Notes: generated by a model from the letters alone, not told the origin. A stretch of DNA of 64,000 bases from Anthoceros angustus (GCA_010909165.1 MU008184.1:620001-684000), one strand, 5' to 3'. Shown: positions 10,258-25,304, counted from the stretch's first letter. Program-made: numbers and translations.

Positions 10258-10539
10258 CGCTTATAGGCAATGTACCACCGTTAGCCAAACTAATATGAGA
10301 TGCGATACAAATACGGGAAAACAGATCCTCTATGATTTGCTCCTAGCTTCGTGGAGTTGTTTTTTAATGAAATGAAAACATGGTTTTGGGTGGCTTTTGT
10401 GAACCTTTAGACCCGGTGTCCACCCTTCCAACTAGTGACCAGGAGCCGTCACCAGTCCTAAGGAGACCTTGTTCTTCTTTCATGATGGCGGTGAGCACGG
10501 GTGTTGTTCGCTCAATTGGCCTTGATATGGTGCCGGCTT

Positions 10540-11560
10540 CAGTGAAGACTCCTCTCACAGCTACTTTCTCTTCTTCTGTTGGGCAGGCATGGGACCTCCC
10601 CATGCATCTGGGCGATACATTGATATCGTTGATGAGGCATGGCCGCGGCCACGACCTCCACCTCTTCCATGACCTCCACCTCTTCCACGATTACTTGACG
10701 ACAGGTTCCTTGCGCAGTGCCACTTAACATGTCCGGTTTCTCCACAGTTGATGCAGGGGGTTGCATGCAATACCCAGTTGTGCATTCTATCGCACCACAT
10801 TTCTTGCATGGCTCGCAAACTTTCGGCAGGATGGGTTCATGGATCTTCTCAAGAGTATTTCATGACCAAAGCTCGAGCCTGGCCACCTTCCTTAGCAAGG
10901 TCGCGAGTTTGCACCGCCAGCCCCGCCTTCTTCTTCTCTGTGGATAGGCAGCATCACAGGCTTTTCAAACCGGGGTTCTTGTACGGGGCTTTCAAATCCA
11001 GTTGAATCTCGATCCCGAGAACAACTCCTTTCTTTTCCCACGGTCATGATGTCGCGGCTTGGCAGGTCGGGTACGTGTGGACACCTTGCTCTTTAATATC
11101 GCCTGTTCAATTGCTTCATTCAGGCTCTTCTCTTCATCTTCCATTCGCCTTGTATAGAATTCGTTCCGTCGGCCATGGATGAATTTCTTTTTGACCTTCT
11201 TGAGCTTTCTTTCCATGGTGTACTCGAGTTTCTTCACCAGCATTCGAGTTTTGTCCCTGTTGTCGGCAATGCTCTCGCGGCTCTCTTGTTACAGGTAGTC
11301 GAGTTGGTCCTTCTAGTCTTTGTGGAAGGATTCGCTCTTGAATTTTGCGAGAAAGCCAGAACACAAGGCATTCCAGTCAAGGTGAAGAGAATCTTTCAAA
11401 GTCTCAAACCATACCTCAGACTCTCCCTGCAGCGAGGCAGGAAAGTACTTCAGGTACTTCTTCTATGTACCCATCATGTAGGCTTTTAGCGTCTTTCGAA
11501 ACAAATAGAAGTGCTTATCCGGGTTCTCATTTGGGGAGCCGTAGTTGAGGCAAGACGTTG
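10540..11560 (-). pseudogene. Gypsy-like retrotransposon gag remnant
   Basis: Read on the minus strand the order is NENPDKHFYLFRKTLKAYMM, YLKYFPASLQGESEVWFETL, then DWNALCSGFLAKFKSE (Retrotrans_gag capsid-type domain). A basic coiled stretch KKLEYTMERKLKKVKKKF follows. A CCHC zinc knuckle CINCGETGHVKWHC (C-x2-C-x4-H-x4-C, about 10714-10755) comes next, and then a Gly/Arg-rich tail. Three in-frame stops (TAG, TAG, TAA) interrupt the capsid part where CAG or CAA would fit, so it is inactive. No reverse transcriptase or LTR was found next to it. Confidence 0.7.
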
Positions 11561-12117
11561 GGATTGAGGTTCCTCTTCAATGACAGGTCAAAGCTCGAGT
11601 ACCCCATGTTGCTGGCTTTTCTATTCTACTTGTCAATCACACTAATCACTACTTCCTCTGAGCAGCCGTTGCGACTTCAATCTCCTTCAGAATCACAAAC
11701 ACATGCTTGCTAAACAACAAGGCATTCGCAAATCCAAATGGGAATAAGGTATCAGCAGGTAACTTATAGGTTACTAGGAAAAATAGCTTTTTACAATGCA
11801 CTTTACAACGAACTTTATAATAGCATTACAATGACCATTGTAGAATGAGTATTGTATACACCCCTTAGTAATTTGCCTTGTAATTTTTTGAAAGTGTATA
11901 TACTAGATGTATACATTCCTACATATGGTATACAAGTATTTTATACCATCATATTGTACAGGCTAACCATAGTCATTATACTCAGGTTAAGTAACCGCAG
12001 TATATTAAGTCTGGTATTATAACTGGGTTCTATTCACCACAATTAAATACTTTAGTTAAGTATTTAGGGTTTATTAACCAGTGTAAATTCTGTTGTAAAT
12101 GGTTTGTATTGTTGTAA
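11561..12117. other. AT-rich spacer
   Basis: No gene seen. Runs such as 'ttacaatgcactttacaacga' repeat loosely. The sequence grades into the minisatellite that follows. Confidence 0.4.
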
Positions 12118-12330
12118 ATATTTCCCCCAAAAAAGTTCAAATCGTTGTAAATATTCCCCCCAAAAAAATTCAAACCATTATAATGGTTTCCATCGTTGTA
12201 AATATTTCCTCCTAAAAATTCAAACCATTGTAAACGTATTCCGGCCAAAAAATTCAAACTGTTGTAAACGTTTTTCCACCAAAAAATTCAAACCATTGTA
12301 AACCTTTTCCCGCCAAAAAATTCAAATCCT
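12118..12330. repeat. AT-rich minisatellite, ~33-36 bp unit
   Basis: About six imperfect head-to-tail copies of a unit like 'ccaaaaaattcaaaccattgtaaacgtttt'. They alternate between the cgttgtaaatatt and cattgtaaacg versions. The spurious minus ORF with FLGGNIYNDGNH-like repeats comes from it. Confidence 0.85.
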
Positions 12331-13890
12331 TAGAAAAGCTATCGTTGTAAAATGGGAAAAGAAGACTTTATTATAAAAAAGAGATGGAAAAATTCCATCC
12401 ACCCCAAAAACAAATGGGGAAAAACCCAACGAAGGGCACCATGCCAGGGGGACTAGCCCCACGATCACGCATTTCAAAACTACCAATTGCACAAAGAACT
12501 TCGTGGTTAGGGATGTGAAAAGACCTACTTACCACCGATGTCGAAGAAGCTGCATCCCTTGCGCTCGCCGTCGTTTTGTACACTGTATTGGCCAACGCCC
12601 TCTGCAGAGGGATGGAAACCCTTTGCCAGAAGAAAGCAACAATACAAGAAGACCAGTATCAGGTGCCATGGTTGGGAGAGGAGGCCCTTGGTTTGGTGCC
12701 AAGGCTAACACCACGGAAGAAGGCCGCTGAAGAGGCCTCAAGGAAACCTAGTAGTCACTATGGACCGACACAGCCACAGCCCGCACGGCCCCGCACAAAC
12801 CCGGAGCCAACCCTTCACGGGAAACCCTACCGGCAGGAACTCCGCACGCAAGGGCTACTGCAAAAACACCTCACAGCCATACCGCTCCCGCACCGCACAC
12901 CGCTCCCGCCATGGATCAAACCACACCGCACCACACCTCAACGAGGATAGAAGAGTAACTTTACCTTAGAATAGAAGTTTCCAAACTTGTTGCCGAGGGA
13001 GCCTATGATGAGGATACAAACTTTAAAGGACCAAAATCTAGACCTAGGATGTGGGTACTTAGATTGAATGATGCTGGATATCTTAAAATGGAGGTAGGAC
13101 CCAAGTTCAAGCCGAGGTGCGAAGGACCCATTTGATAGAGAAGTCTTTCTGAAATTAATAAGTTTGTCAATATATGAATGTCTTCGTCCATAGAAATAGT
13201 GGGGCTGTGAGTGAGCACCATCTAAAAAAGTATTATTGCAAGATTAAGAATGTTTGACTGTGTGGACCAGATTTTGCATGATTAGGATGTGAGAGGTATT
13301 TACATGTATAGATATATTAATCTGCAATCTTGCTCTTCTGCTCTGTGCGAGGACGTCTCCAGCTGATTTGAGGCGAGCTATGCCATATCTGCCACAAGCA
13401 ACCAAGGCAACAAAAGATGTTCCGGCAATTAAATAGGTTTTTATTTTTCATTCTCCTTTTCTCCTTCTTCGGAGCCTCAAGCTAAAAAGCTCCGGGTTTG
13501 GGCAGAATGGGTCATGCTGGCCCTTGGTGAATTGCTGAGTGCCTGTAATACATTGCGCCCTATAGGCTATGGATACACATTTCCGTAGGACACGCTTCAC
13601 TACTATGCTTCACATGTGGTTTTATCAAACGCGCACGCTTCCCTTTACAGTCCTCGTCATTACCGGTGCAACCAGCTTTGGTATAAATTTTAAACTTTAT
13701 TCATTTGAAACGAGATAACCTATAAAAGGAATACGAGAGAAGTACAATAATCGGGGAGGCGCGAATTTGACGAGCTCCCCCTTCCCTCAAGTGCATGGAG
13801 CGGAGCGTATGGCAACCAATGACTGATTTTTCGTGGACTATCTGCAAGCCAATGTGGCAGAAGAATAATAGGTGGATGAGAAAGCGCGAA
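12331..13890. other. No recognisable gene
   Basis: Mixed composition with short open frames (12503-12969) that match nothing I know. The last 150 bases are the 3' flank of the germin-like gene on the minus strand. Confidence 0.4.
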
Positions 13891-13893
13891 ATT

Positions 13894-14583
13894 TTAGACG
13901 GGGCTGGCAGCGGGGGAACCAGGGGGCCCGGGAGCAGCCGCGGGAGACGGGGTGGTATCCTGGAACGGAGCTTCCAGCTGGTGCACGATGTCGGGCGACA
14001 CCTTGAAGGCCTTCTCCAGGATGACATCGTTGATGCCGGTTCCGAAGAGGGAAGACGGGAAGCTCACGGTGCCGGGGTTGGCGCTGCTGAAGGAGGCGTA
14101 GGCGATGGCGGGCACGGTGCCGGAGTTGTACTGGAAGTGCAGCAGGCCCTTGGGGAACACGAACAGGTCGCTTTTGAAGAGCGTCTGCGTGTAGAGCTTG
14201 TTGTTGGTGTCGACGAAGCCCACCTGCAGCGAGCCGTCCAGCACGACCAGGACCTCGGTGGCGCGGGGGTGAGTGTGCGGCGCGTTCAGAGTCTGCGGCG
14301 GGAAGTCCAGCAGCGCCACCGACACGCCCAGCCCGGTCAGGGCCGGGAACTGCGTCTGCGACACCTTGGCGGCGCCGAATTTGGTCTGCGTGGCGTTGAC
14401 GGCGAAGCGGAGGCCCTGGAATGTGAAGTAGCTGCCGTCCAGCCGGCCCGGCTCGACGCCCTCGGGCGTCACGAAGTCGGTCAGGATGTCGGGGTCGCTG
14501 CAGGTCACCAGGGACACCGCCAATGCTAGGCTCATGAGCGCCATAAGCGCCACCCACGCTGATGCGGATGATACCGCCGCCAT
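13894..14583 (-). CDS. Germin-like protein (cupin), copy 1
   Basis: Intronless, 229 residues. A hydrophobic signal peptide (about residues 8-28) directs it to the apoplast. The cupin metal site is complete: H103 and H105 with E110 in HTHPRATE, and H149 in FPKGLLHFQ, which bind manganese in germins. Typical activities in the family are superoxide dismutase or oxalate oxidase; which applies cannot be read here. The usual germin N-terminal DFCVA cysteine box is replaced by LTDFVTPEGVEP and its disulfide partner is also missing. The tail is Pro/Ala-rich. A divergent paralogue starts 2.1 kb away on the other strand. Confidence 0.92.
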   Translation of the reverse strand: MAAVSSASAWVALMALMSLALAVSLVTCSDPDILTDFVTPEGVEPGRLDGSYFTFQGLRFAVNATQTKFGAAKVSQTQFPALTGLGVSVALLDFPPQTLNAPHTHPRATEVLVVLDGSLQVGFVDTNNKLYTQTLFKSDLFVFPKGLLHFQYNSGTVPAIAYASFSSANPGTVSFPSSLFGTGINDVILEKAFKVSPDIVHQLEAPFQDTTPSPAAAPGPPGSPAASPV

Positions 14584-16708
14584 TGCTGCTCCTGCTGGTG
14601 CCTCGCCTCAAGAATCGCCTCACTCACCCCACCCGGTTTCCAACCCTGCTCGATTCGTGTGGAGTCGAGGGAGGCGTGAGAGCGCTGCTCTGTAGCTGTG
14701 CGTCGGTGAGATCAAATGGGGCACTTGTAGCTGCAGTTGGAAGTGCGGGCTCTGAGACTGATGCTGGAGGCTAATCGGGGCTAGGCTTATGTAGGAACTG
14801 CGCGATGCGTCCCTGGCTGCCTGGAGCCAGCTGAAGGCCAAGTGGCGCGAGCAACCAGTCTGCCGGCCGGCTTCACCTGTTCAAGCCGCCCTTGCTTGGT
14901 CATGTGTCGTTCACCCCGACCACAGCCACGGCCGGTCACCCAGCTTCCAATCAATAACTTACGTCCTGGATTTGTTACGAGCTTTACCCACGCGGGACTG
15001 AGAAACACGATGGTTGTCCCACAAGAATGGCACAACAATTCCACTGTTTGATTTTCATGGAGGAAAGCGGCCACGGCACAGCACACTTACCAGACGCACT
15101 TCGAATTTTACACTTGACAACTGACGTGCACACTTTTTTTGCTGAGAGTGGGACGACATTCTTCTGACCTACCCTGTGCTGCGCCTCTTGCCTCAAGATC
15201 GGAGGCTCTGCCAGCCGAGAACCATGGCTGCCCCCACCAGCTGCCGATAGTCAGCTGTGAACATTCAGCCTAACCTGACTGCGTACGGTTTTCAGTAGGA
15301 TCACCACAACAAGCAGCTGAAATCTCAGGGTTCACGATGTGCAGCCCTAGGGCTAGAGTTGGGGAAAGCCTCCCTAGGGGACGTGAAGAGGAAGCAGGAA
15401 TCCCATGACTGGCTATTATGTTTGCTCTACCCCGTATTTGCCTACCATGGCTGGTCTCTGTAACGCTGCATTTTTACTCCAAGACTAAGTGCTTGTTTAT
15501 GTTTGCTGCGAGCCGGGCTGTGGCTGTCGGAGCTGCGAGGTACAAAACCATATCTGGGCAAGTCATTCTTTCGAGATCCTTTTCTGCCATGACTTAGAAC
15601 TCCCAGTGAATTTTGTCCTCCCGCTAATGAAGGTCAATTTCATCGAGGAGGTGTTTCGTGAAGTTACGCCTATGGCTTCGTAGCCTTGGTCTTCTGATTC
15701 AGTGGTAACTGCAGCTAGCGAGGTAGAGCTTTCATGTTGTTACCTGTCACAGAAGTGACAAAGATCCTTCACACGACCAAGGGCCACAAGCCCTCAGAAG
15801 GGAGATCTTCTAGACTATTCATTGGTGAAGTCTTCAAGTTCTAGTGGTGGTTAGACAACGCTGGAAGGGGCTGGCCGTTCAGGAAATGTTGGAAGTGACC
15901 CAGTGCTCTTTCCATGAACCTGATTACGTTAGGGACCATGTGGCCAGCCTGCCGCACTGCTGCGAAGGTCAGTCCTCTGTTCGTCCTCCCACCTGCAATG
16001 AGTTTGGAAAGTGCTTGCAAAAGAGTTTGGGTTCGACACTTCTCGCCTTGCTTGTCCGCAATTAAAACAAACACGAAGTTACGAACTGCTGTTTCAAAAC
16101 CCTGGGAAACCCCGGATTATCCAAGTCCTTGTACCAGCTGCATATCTTGCTTCGCCTTTTCTCGACCTTTGTGAACGCTCGAAAATCCAGCAGAATACGC
16201 CGGTTCTGAAGAGAAGATCGCATGAGTAATTCATAACAGCAGCTCTCTGTGGGGGTGCTGGACAAGGTATATACAACCAGCAAGATCAGCAGCCGATGTT
16301 GTTGAGGAACAATGAAACCGGGGTGCATCGTATTGCCCGTCAGTGAGCTGATTCCAAGAACATCGGTGCGCCAAGATCACCTTGCAGACCCGAGAGTTAG
16401 CTCTGTAACGCGGCTTGTTCTAAGACGGGTGCATAATCTGGGATGCATCGCACAGGGACAGACCGGGCCACAAGAGCTTGCAGACCTAGCATAGGGGGCT
16501 CCCTCCCCCCGGCCCCCTCCGCCACCTGGCAGTCAAGCGGCTGGAGGTCGCCTCTCGATGCCAAGCACAGATCCGCACAACGTCACAGATAAGATGGCCT
16601 GCTGCGTGACGAGCAGTCAAGCAGCAGCACGAAGCGAACAATCTGCATTCAGCGCATAGCAGCTGCGATCGAAGCACATTCATTCGATCTCCAATTTCTC
16701 CACCAACA
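14584..16708. other. Intergenic region between the divergent germin-like genes
   Basis: The 2.1 kb between the two start codons should hold both promoters. No third gene is supported; the short open frames on both strands look random. No repeat was noticed. Confidence 0.5.
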
Positions 16709-17545
16709 ATGGCGAAGTCCGGATACGAATTATCCCTGCTGGTGACGATCCTGGCAGCGGCGGTGTCCCTGGTGGCTTGCGGCGACCCCGACATCCTGAC
16801 CGACTTCGTGGTGCCTCCCGGCGTCGACCCGGCCTCGCTCAACGGCAACTTCTTCACGTACCAGGGTCTTCGCAACGCCATCAACAATTCCCAGCCGGAT
16901 TTCGGCGTCTCCAAGGTCTCGGAGAAGCAGTTCCCGGCCCTGACCGGGCTGGGAGTGTCCACGGCGCTGCTGGAGTTCCCTCCGCAAACGCTGAACCCGC
17001 CGCACACCCACCCCCGCGCCACCGAGGTCCTCTATGTCATCGAGGGCTCGCTGCAGGTGGCCTTCGTCGACACCACCAACAAGCTCTTCACGCAGACGCT
17101 ATACGCCAACGATGTGTTCGTGTTCCCCAAGGGCCTGCTGCACTTCCAGTTCAACCCCGCCACCATCCGCGCCATCGCCTACGCCTCCTTCAGCAGCGCC
17201 AGCCCCGGCGCCGTCTCCGCACCATCCGCCCTCTTCGGTTCCGACATCGATGACATAGTCCTCGAGACGGCATTCAAGGTCTCAGCCGACATCGTGCACC
17301 AGCTCGAGGATCCGTACAATAGCACCCCGCCTCCTCCTGCTCCTCCCGCAGGAGAACCTATCCCTGCTCCTGCTGACAGCCCCATCCCCGTAGACATCCC
17401 TCCTCCTCCTGCTTACAGCCCTGTCCCGGTAGACATCCCTGCTCCTCCTGCTGCCAGCCCCATTCCCGTAGACATCCCTGCTCCTCCTGCTGCCAGCCCC
17501 ATCCCCGTAGACATCCCTCCTCCTCCCGCTGACAGCCCCTTTTAG
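16709..17545 (+). CDS. Germin-like protein with proline-rich VDIP-repeat tail, copy 2
   Basis: Intronless, 278 residues. It has a signal peptide (about 1-25) and a cupin core like copy 1, with ligands H99, H101, E106 and H145. Both lack the conserved germin cysteine pair. After the cupin, about residue 215 onward is a Pro-rich extension with four copies of a 13-residue unit PIPVDIPxPPAxS (39 bp each at about 17388-17540). Such tails are reminiscent of hydroxyproline-rich wall proteins, so the enzyme may be anchored in the wall matrix (inference). A putative AATAAA poly(A) signal lies at about 17692. Confidence 0.92.
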   Translation: MAKSGYELSLLVTILAAAVSLVACGDPDILTDFVVPPGVDPASLNGNFFTYQGLRNAINNSQPDFGVSKVSEKQFPALTGLGVSTALLEFPPQTLNPPHTHPRATEVLYVIEGSLQVAFVDTTNKLFTQTLYANDVFVFPKGLLHFQFNPATIRAIAYASFSSASPGAVSAPSALFGSDIDDIVLETAFKVSADIVHQLEDPYNSTPPPPAPPAGEPIPAPADSPIPVDIPPPPAYSPVPVDIPAPPAASPIPVDIPAPPAASPIPVDIPPPPADSPF

Positions 17546-20964
<3,419 letters not shown>

Positions 20965-21421
20965 CCAAACTAATCAGTATGTCCTTCCACCATTATTTTC
21001 TCTTTCCGACGGACAGTCAGCCGTTCAGCTAAAGCGGGCACTCAACACACTTGTCTCCTGGTCATCATTCCCATTTAAAATTGAATTTAGAGTTTTTTGG
21101 TCGAATTCCTGTTCAGGGTCGCATGTATATATCGTGAGTGTAATAAGTGGACATAAGTACATCCTACTGGATAATGGGGTATTAGACCTCCAAACTAAGT
21201 AGGTAATGAGCAAATCGGAATCCTTCTTCCTTACAAAGAGTATATAGGATTCAACTGGCCCCTGGACTGTGCTACTCCAAAATTTAAGGTGTTCCTTGAG
21301 GAATTTACTATGGGAAATGACGATTACCAAGTGTTCCTCCGAGCTTTCTTTTTTTCTTTATTAACTCGGGATAAAACTGCACAAGTTTGCTTAGTTCTTA
21401 TAGGCCATAGTTGTGCCGGAA
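20965..21421. other. 3' flank of the prolyl-tRNA synthetase gene
   Basis: AT-leaning sequence with no supported gene. Confidence 0.4.
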
Positions 21422-21533
21422 CTTATGACCGCCTTAGTGGGAAAAGGCGTAATGGGATATATTATGACCGCTTTAGTGAGAAAAGGCGTAATGGGACATA
21501 TTATGACCGTCTTAGGGAGAAAAGAAAACGGTA
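21422..21533. repeat. 39-bp tandem repeat, ~3 copies
   Basis: Three copies of a unit like 'ttatgaccgctttagtgagaaaaggcgtaatgggacata' in direct order, the last degrading into an A/G-rich stretch. Confidence 0.85.
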
Positions 21534-21612
21534 GTACCACTAGGTTAAAGAGGTTAGAGAATGATCCCTTCGAAATATCTCACATCCTCTTTAAGCATTC
21601 AGTGGTAGCCAA

Positions 21613-21833
21613 CAAGAAGAAGAAGAAGAAGAATTTTATTTAAGTCCACTAAGGACGGATTTCCGTCATGGGACTTGGTACTAAACAACTTGTACCATGG
21701 TATGCCTAAGCTACTTGCACCAAGGGCATCCATTCCCTTTAGGCACCTCATCTAAGTACCGATCCAAGCGCAGGATGCTTAATAACCACGTTCTTATAAA
21801 TGTGTGTCCATTTGGCCAAAGCCATTTGGACAA
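21613..21833 (-). mobile_element. SINE-like element, copy A
   Basis: About 220 bp. On the minus strand it starts near a hairpin-forming TGTCCAAATGGC end. It contains 'ggatgcccttggtgcaagtag' and 'accaagtcccatgacggaaa', and ends in 'aaataaaattc' followed by a (TTC)n tail. At least four more copies lie in this window at unrelated places, so it is dispersed. It has no coding capacity. No convincing Pol III A/B boxes were recognised, so 'SINE' is a working label. Confidence 0.7.
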
Positions 21834-23446
21834 AACCGAGGATTATCATGGAGGTGCGGAAAACCTCAAGGCTCTCGTAGATAGCAATTTACTAAAGGCC
21901 CACGAAAAGCACAAAAATAAACCTTGGAAAGAATACTTTAGAGGACATATGGTCATAATTGGTAACAATCCTCTCAATGTATCTAACCCCGGAAAAGGCT
22001 TCCTTGGAAGGGTTTCAGATAATAAAGGCCATCAATGTCAGCAAGGAGAGGAAGGATTTATTGCACTGGAGGGGTGGAGCTTGGAGTGGGGAATTGGTTC
22101 TGGAACTTCTTGGGATTATGGCCTGGGCTCTGACGATGGATCGAGTCAAGGCGAATGATATACTTATTCGTTCTTCTTCCCACAATGGTTGCGCGGCGAG
22201 AGGCATTTAAAGAGATTAGTATGCCATTTACTAGTCGGATTAAGGATGAGATAGTTAAGGGAGAAGGCGCCTACTTAGGTTTCAGAGTAGAGAACTCAAT
22301 CCGAGGAAACCAAGAAGCTAAGAAAAGGAAAGTGCTCTATCCTCTTTATAAAAGATGATCTAAAAGACGAAGATAGGAACCTCTAAACCATAAGAGATTC
22401 ACAAACGAATTAATCTCTCAGCTCATGTAAGAAGGGTTTGAGGGAGCCAATAAGATTCTGAGAACTGAAGGCCTGTTGAGATACATCTAAAAGTTTTCTC
22501 TGCTGGGTATGAGTGGGGAGCCTAAAGGGAATGGATGCCCTTGGTGCAAGTAGCTTAAGTACACAATGGTACAAGTTGTCAAGTACCAAGTCCCATGACG
22601 GAAATCCGTCCTTAGTGGACTTAAATAAAATTCTTCTTCTTCTTTCCTATTAAGAATTTTTTGTTTTAAAATAAGTAAGATGCAAGTAATAAATACAAAT
22701 ATTTTCACCTACCTTTTACAGCTCATCTCTTAACTCTTTATGAGCCCTCCTAAGGGAATATCAGACATCAAATTGGAGGAATGGTTATGATTTACCCGTT
22801 CCTTTTAAGCTTTACTAAATAAAAAATTTTATTTTGGAAGTAAAAAAAATGGAGTTTTGGTATGTGTTTTCAAACTTTTGGAGGCCCTCGCCTATGAATT
22901 CTTATGTCTTGAAGCTACAAGGTCATAATTGAGGAAAGCTCTCGAAGAACTTGGAGCTGTAGGATCAGAGTTGAGGAGAGCTTTTAATGATCTTGGAATT
23001 GTAAGATCAAAGTTGAAGAGAGCTTTTGATGCAACTCTTCGAGCTGTGGGGTAAGAGTTAATTGATACAAGAGTTTTCTGGTATTGTTCTGTGTAGAATT
23101 GCAGGGTGAGGGCTAAGTATAAGTCTTTCAGTGATAGTTGTTTTTGGACTAAATATCCTTAGTCAAAGTGAAGTATTAGCTTTTTTGTGCAAGCTTTCGT
23201 AGTGAGAGTTAGGACTACAAATTTTCTTGCAAAAGTTTTCTTCCACCAATCAGAACTTGGGTAAAAATTTTGTTGCTATATATAGTTTGTCGAAGAATGT
23301 TTCTTGCAGGGACAAGGAGAGTTGAGTTTCGTATGAAGTGCAACTTTTGGAGTGCAAGTTTCCCAAGCAAGTTTCCTATGACAAGTTTTTCATCATAAGA
23401 TATATAAATTTTGAATTATATTATCACTATAAGATATTTTATAGTC
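21834..23446. other. AT-rich intergenic region
   Basis: No gene supported. It contains the inverted SINE-like copy B at 22517-22645. Loose repeats such as 'gagagcttttgatgatcttggaattgtaagatcaaagttgaag' occur at about 22930-23050. Confidence 0.45.
22517..22645 (+). mobile_element. SINE-like element, copy B (truncated, inverted)
   Basis: Carries the 3' two thirds of the repeat, in the opposite orientation to copy A, ending in the same (TTC)n tail. Copies A and B thus form an inverted pair about 680 bp apart. Confidence 0.7.
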
Positions 23447-24716
23447 ATGGAATTTAACAATAAATTTATCACTATAATGATTTATATTATGTTACTTCCT
23501 ACGACCATTGTGGGAGTTCAAGGATTTGGAGTTAATTGGGGGACTATCTCAAATAATATTATCGATCCAAAACATGCTGTGAAATTAATCAAATCTTATG
23601 GATTTGATAAAGTGAAACTTTTTCCAACAAATCGTACAATATTGAGTGCATTTATTCCAACCGCAATAGATCCTGAATTAAATCTACATGCTGATTTTGA
23701 AGTAACGGTTCAATGTAGTAACCATGAATTGGTAACAATTGCAAAAGATAAAGATGAAGCTTTTTTTTGGGTTGTTGACAATATTTTACATTATCGGAAC
23801 GCAGGAGTACAAATCAAGTAAGCTTTTTGAATATTTTTATACTATAGTGTTCAATCAATTTTTCAAAGTTTGACTTTGAATTTGATATTTTGTTTATTTA
23901 CATTTAAACTTAATCTATTTGTGCAGATCACTAGTTGTAGGCAACGAATCATTGTCCTTTAATAAAGAGGATTCACATAATTATAATTTGTTTCGAGCAT
24001 TGGAAAATTTTTATCACGCTTTGAAACAAACAGGTCTTCATCATAAAGTTACTCTTGCCGTCCCATTTAACAGAGACATCATATCAAACAATAGAAGTCC
24101 ATCATTGGCACATTTTACTGCAAACTCTTCCGCATTAGTGAAAGACGTTGTTCGATTCTTACATTCAAAACATGGAGTATTTATGATCAACATAAATCCA
24201 TTCCTAGATACATATAAGAATGCTAATTTTTTCATGCCCTACGCATTTTTTGACAATAATTACACACTTGCAAATGCCTATCACAACGATTTCGTTGCCA
24301 GCTACGATATGGTTGTAGGTGCATTAAGAAATATAGGGTACAGAAATATGAAGATAGTTGTGGATGGAGTAGGATGGCCAACAGAAGGTTACCACACTGC
24401 GAACGTGCTCAATGCACAAAAGTTCAACCAAGGTTTATGCAACTATCTGTTTAGTGGAATGGGTACCCCACTTCGACCAAAGCAGAGTATAGATGTCTTT
24501 TTCTCCGGATTGGTCGACGAAGACTTGAGATCCACTAGTGGGGGACATGAGTTTGAACAATGGTGGGGATTGGCCAATCTAGAGGGTGATCCTAAATACC
24601 CTTTAGAGTGTCCGGCTCCCAAACCTCCTTCTTTCGAAAAAATGTCTCCATTCATGGGATTCTGTATGTTTGCCCTAGTGGGTCTTTGGGTTCTAATTGC
24701 ATCTCTTGAGGGTTAG
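23447..24716 (+). CDS. GH17 beta-1,3-glucanase-like protein without catalytic nucleophile
   Basis: Two exons, 23447-23817 and 23927-24716 (GT-AG, in frame), give 386 residues. A signal peptide precedes GFGVNWGTISNN, the normal GH17 start, and a hydrophobic C-terminus (GFCMFALVGLWVLIASLEG) suggests GPI anchoring. The acid/base glutamate is kept (E131 in VVGNES). The nucleophile motif, normally SExGWP, reads VDGVGWP, so glycine 271 (codon 24366-24368) stands at the nucleophile position. Family members hydrolyse callose at plasmodesmata and walls; this copy is probably not hydrolytic and may bind glucan. The tyrosine-rich NIYPY motif is also altered to NINPF. The gene is markedly AT-rich compared with neighbours. 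No X8/CBM43 domain follows. Confidence 0.88.
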
Positions 24717-25304
24717 TCTTGTTCTTGCCAGAGACAAGAAGCATTACTTCCTTGCTTGTAGGTCCGAATCGGGGAGAAATTCAACTAGCAACTAATCATT
24801 GTTTGCTACGTCCGTGCATTGTCCGCGAACTGGTTGTGACAATGGATTGTGTTTGTACACCAGTTTAAACTCAGCTCAATGCTGACTCGACCTTGACCCG
24901 AATTGGCCGACCGAATTGTGAGTCCGTAGAGGTCCTAAGTATTGTTCGTTGTTGGACTAAAGGTTTATTTGCATCCTTTGTATACTCGTCGGAGCGAGAG
25001 GTGCGCCAAACTCCTCATTACGAGTTCACCGTCCGATACTAGAATTCACAATCAATTGTATGATAGCTATGACAATTTGAAAATAAATCTGAGATTAAGA
25101 GCCTGGACGTTCAGTATCGCAATCTTGTTTGAGTTTTCAATATGTTGAGCGAAGGACTCTCACAAACCCGAGAGCTTGGGTTGCCTTGTCCTGCAGTTTG
25201 TCTCGACTGAACAAGTTGGAAGGTAGTCAAGTTTTCTAGAACCAGCTCCGGTCCGGCAAACAACGAAGCTGGGTGATGTGCAATGGAATCCAGGTTGGGT
25301 GGAT
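24717..25304. other. Intergenic region
   Basis: No gene seen. It holds the 3' flank of the GH17-like gene and the 5' flank of the PPR gene. The PPR frame is open back to 25278 but its first in-frame ATG is at 25305. Confidence 0.4.

Noticed and set aside
12503-12969. Overlapping Pro/Arg-rich ORFs
   Set aside because: No domain, no start context or splice pattern, and several frames are equally open.
13838-14623. 261-codon minus ORF overlapping the germin-like gene
   Set aside because: Out-of-frame shadow with Arg/Pro-rich composition; the 229-residue frame carries the signal peptide and cupin motifs.
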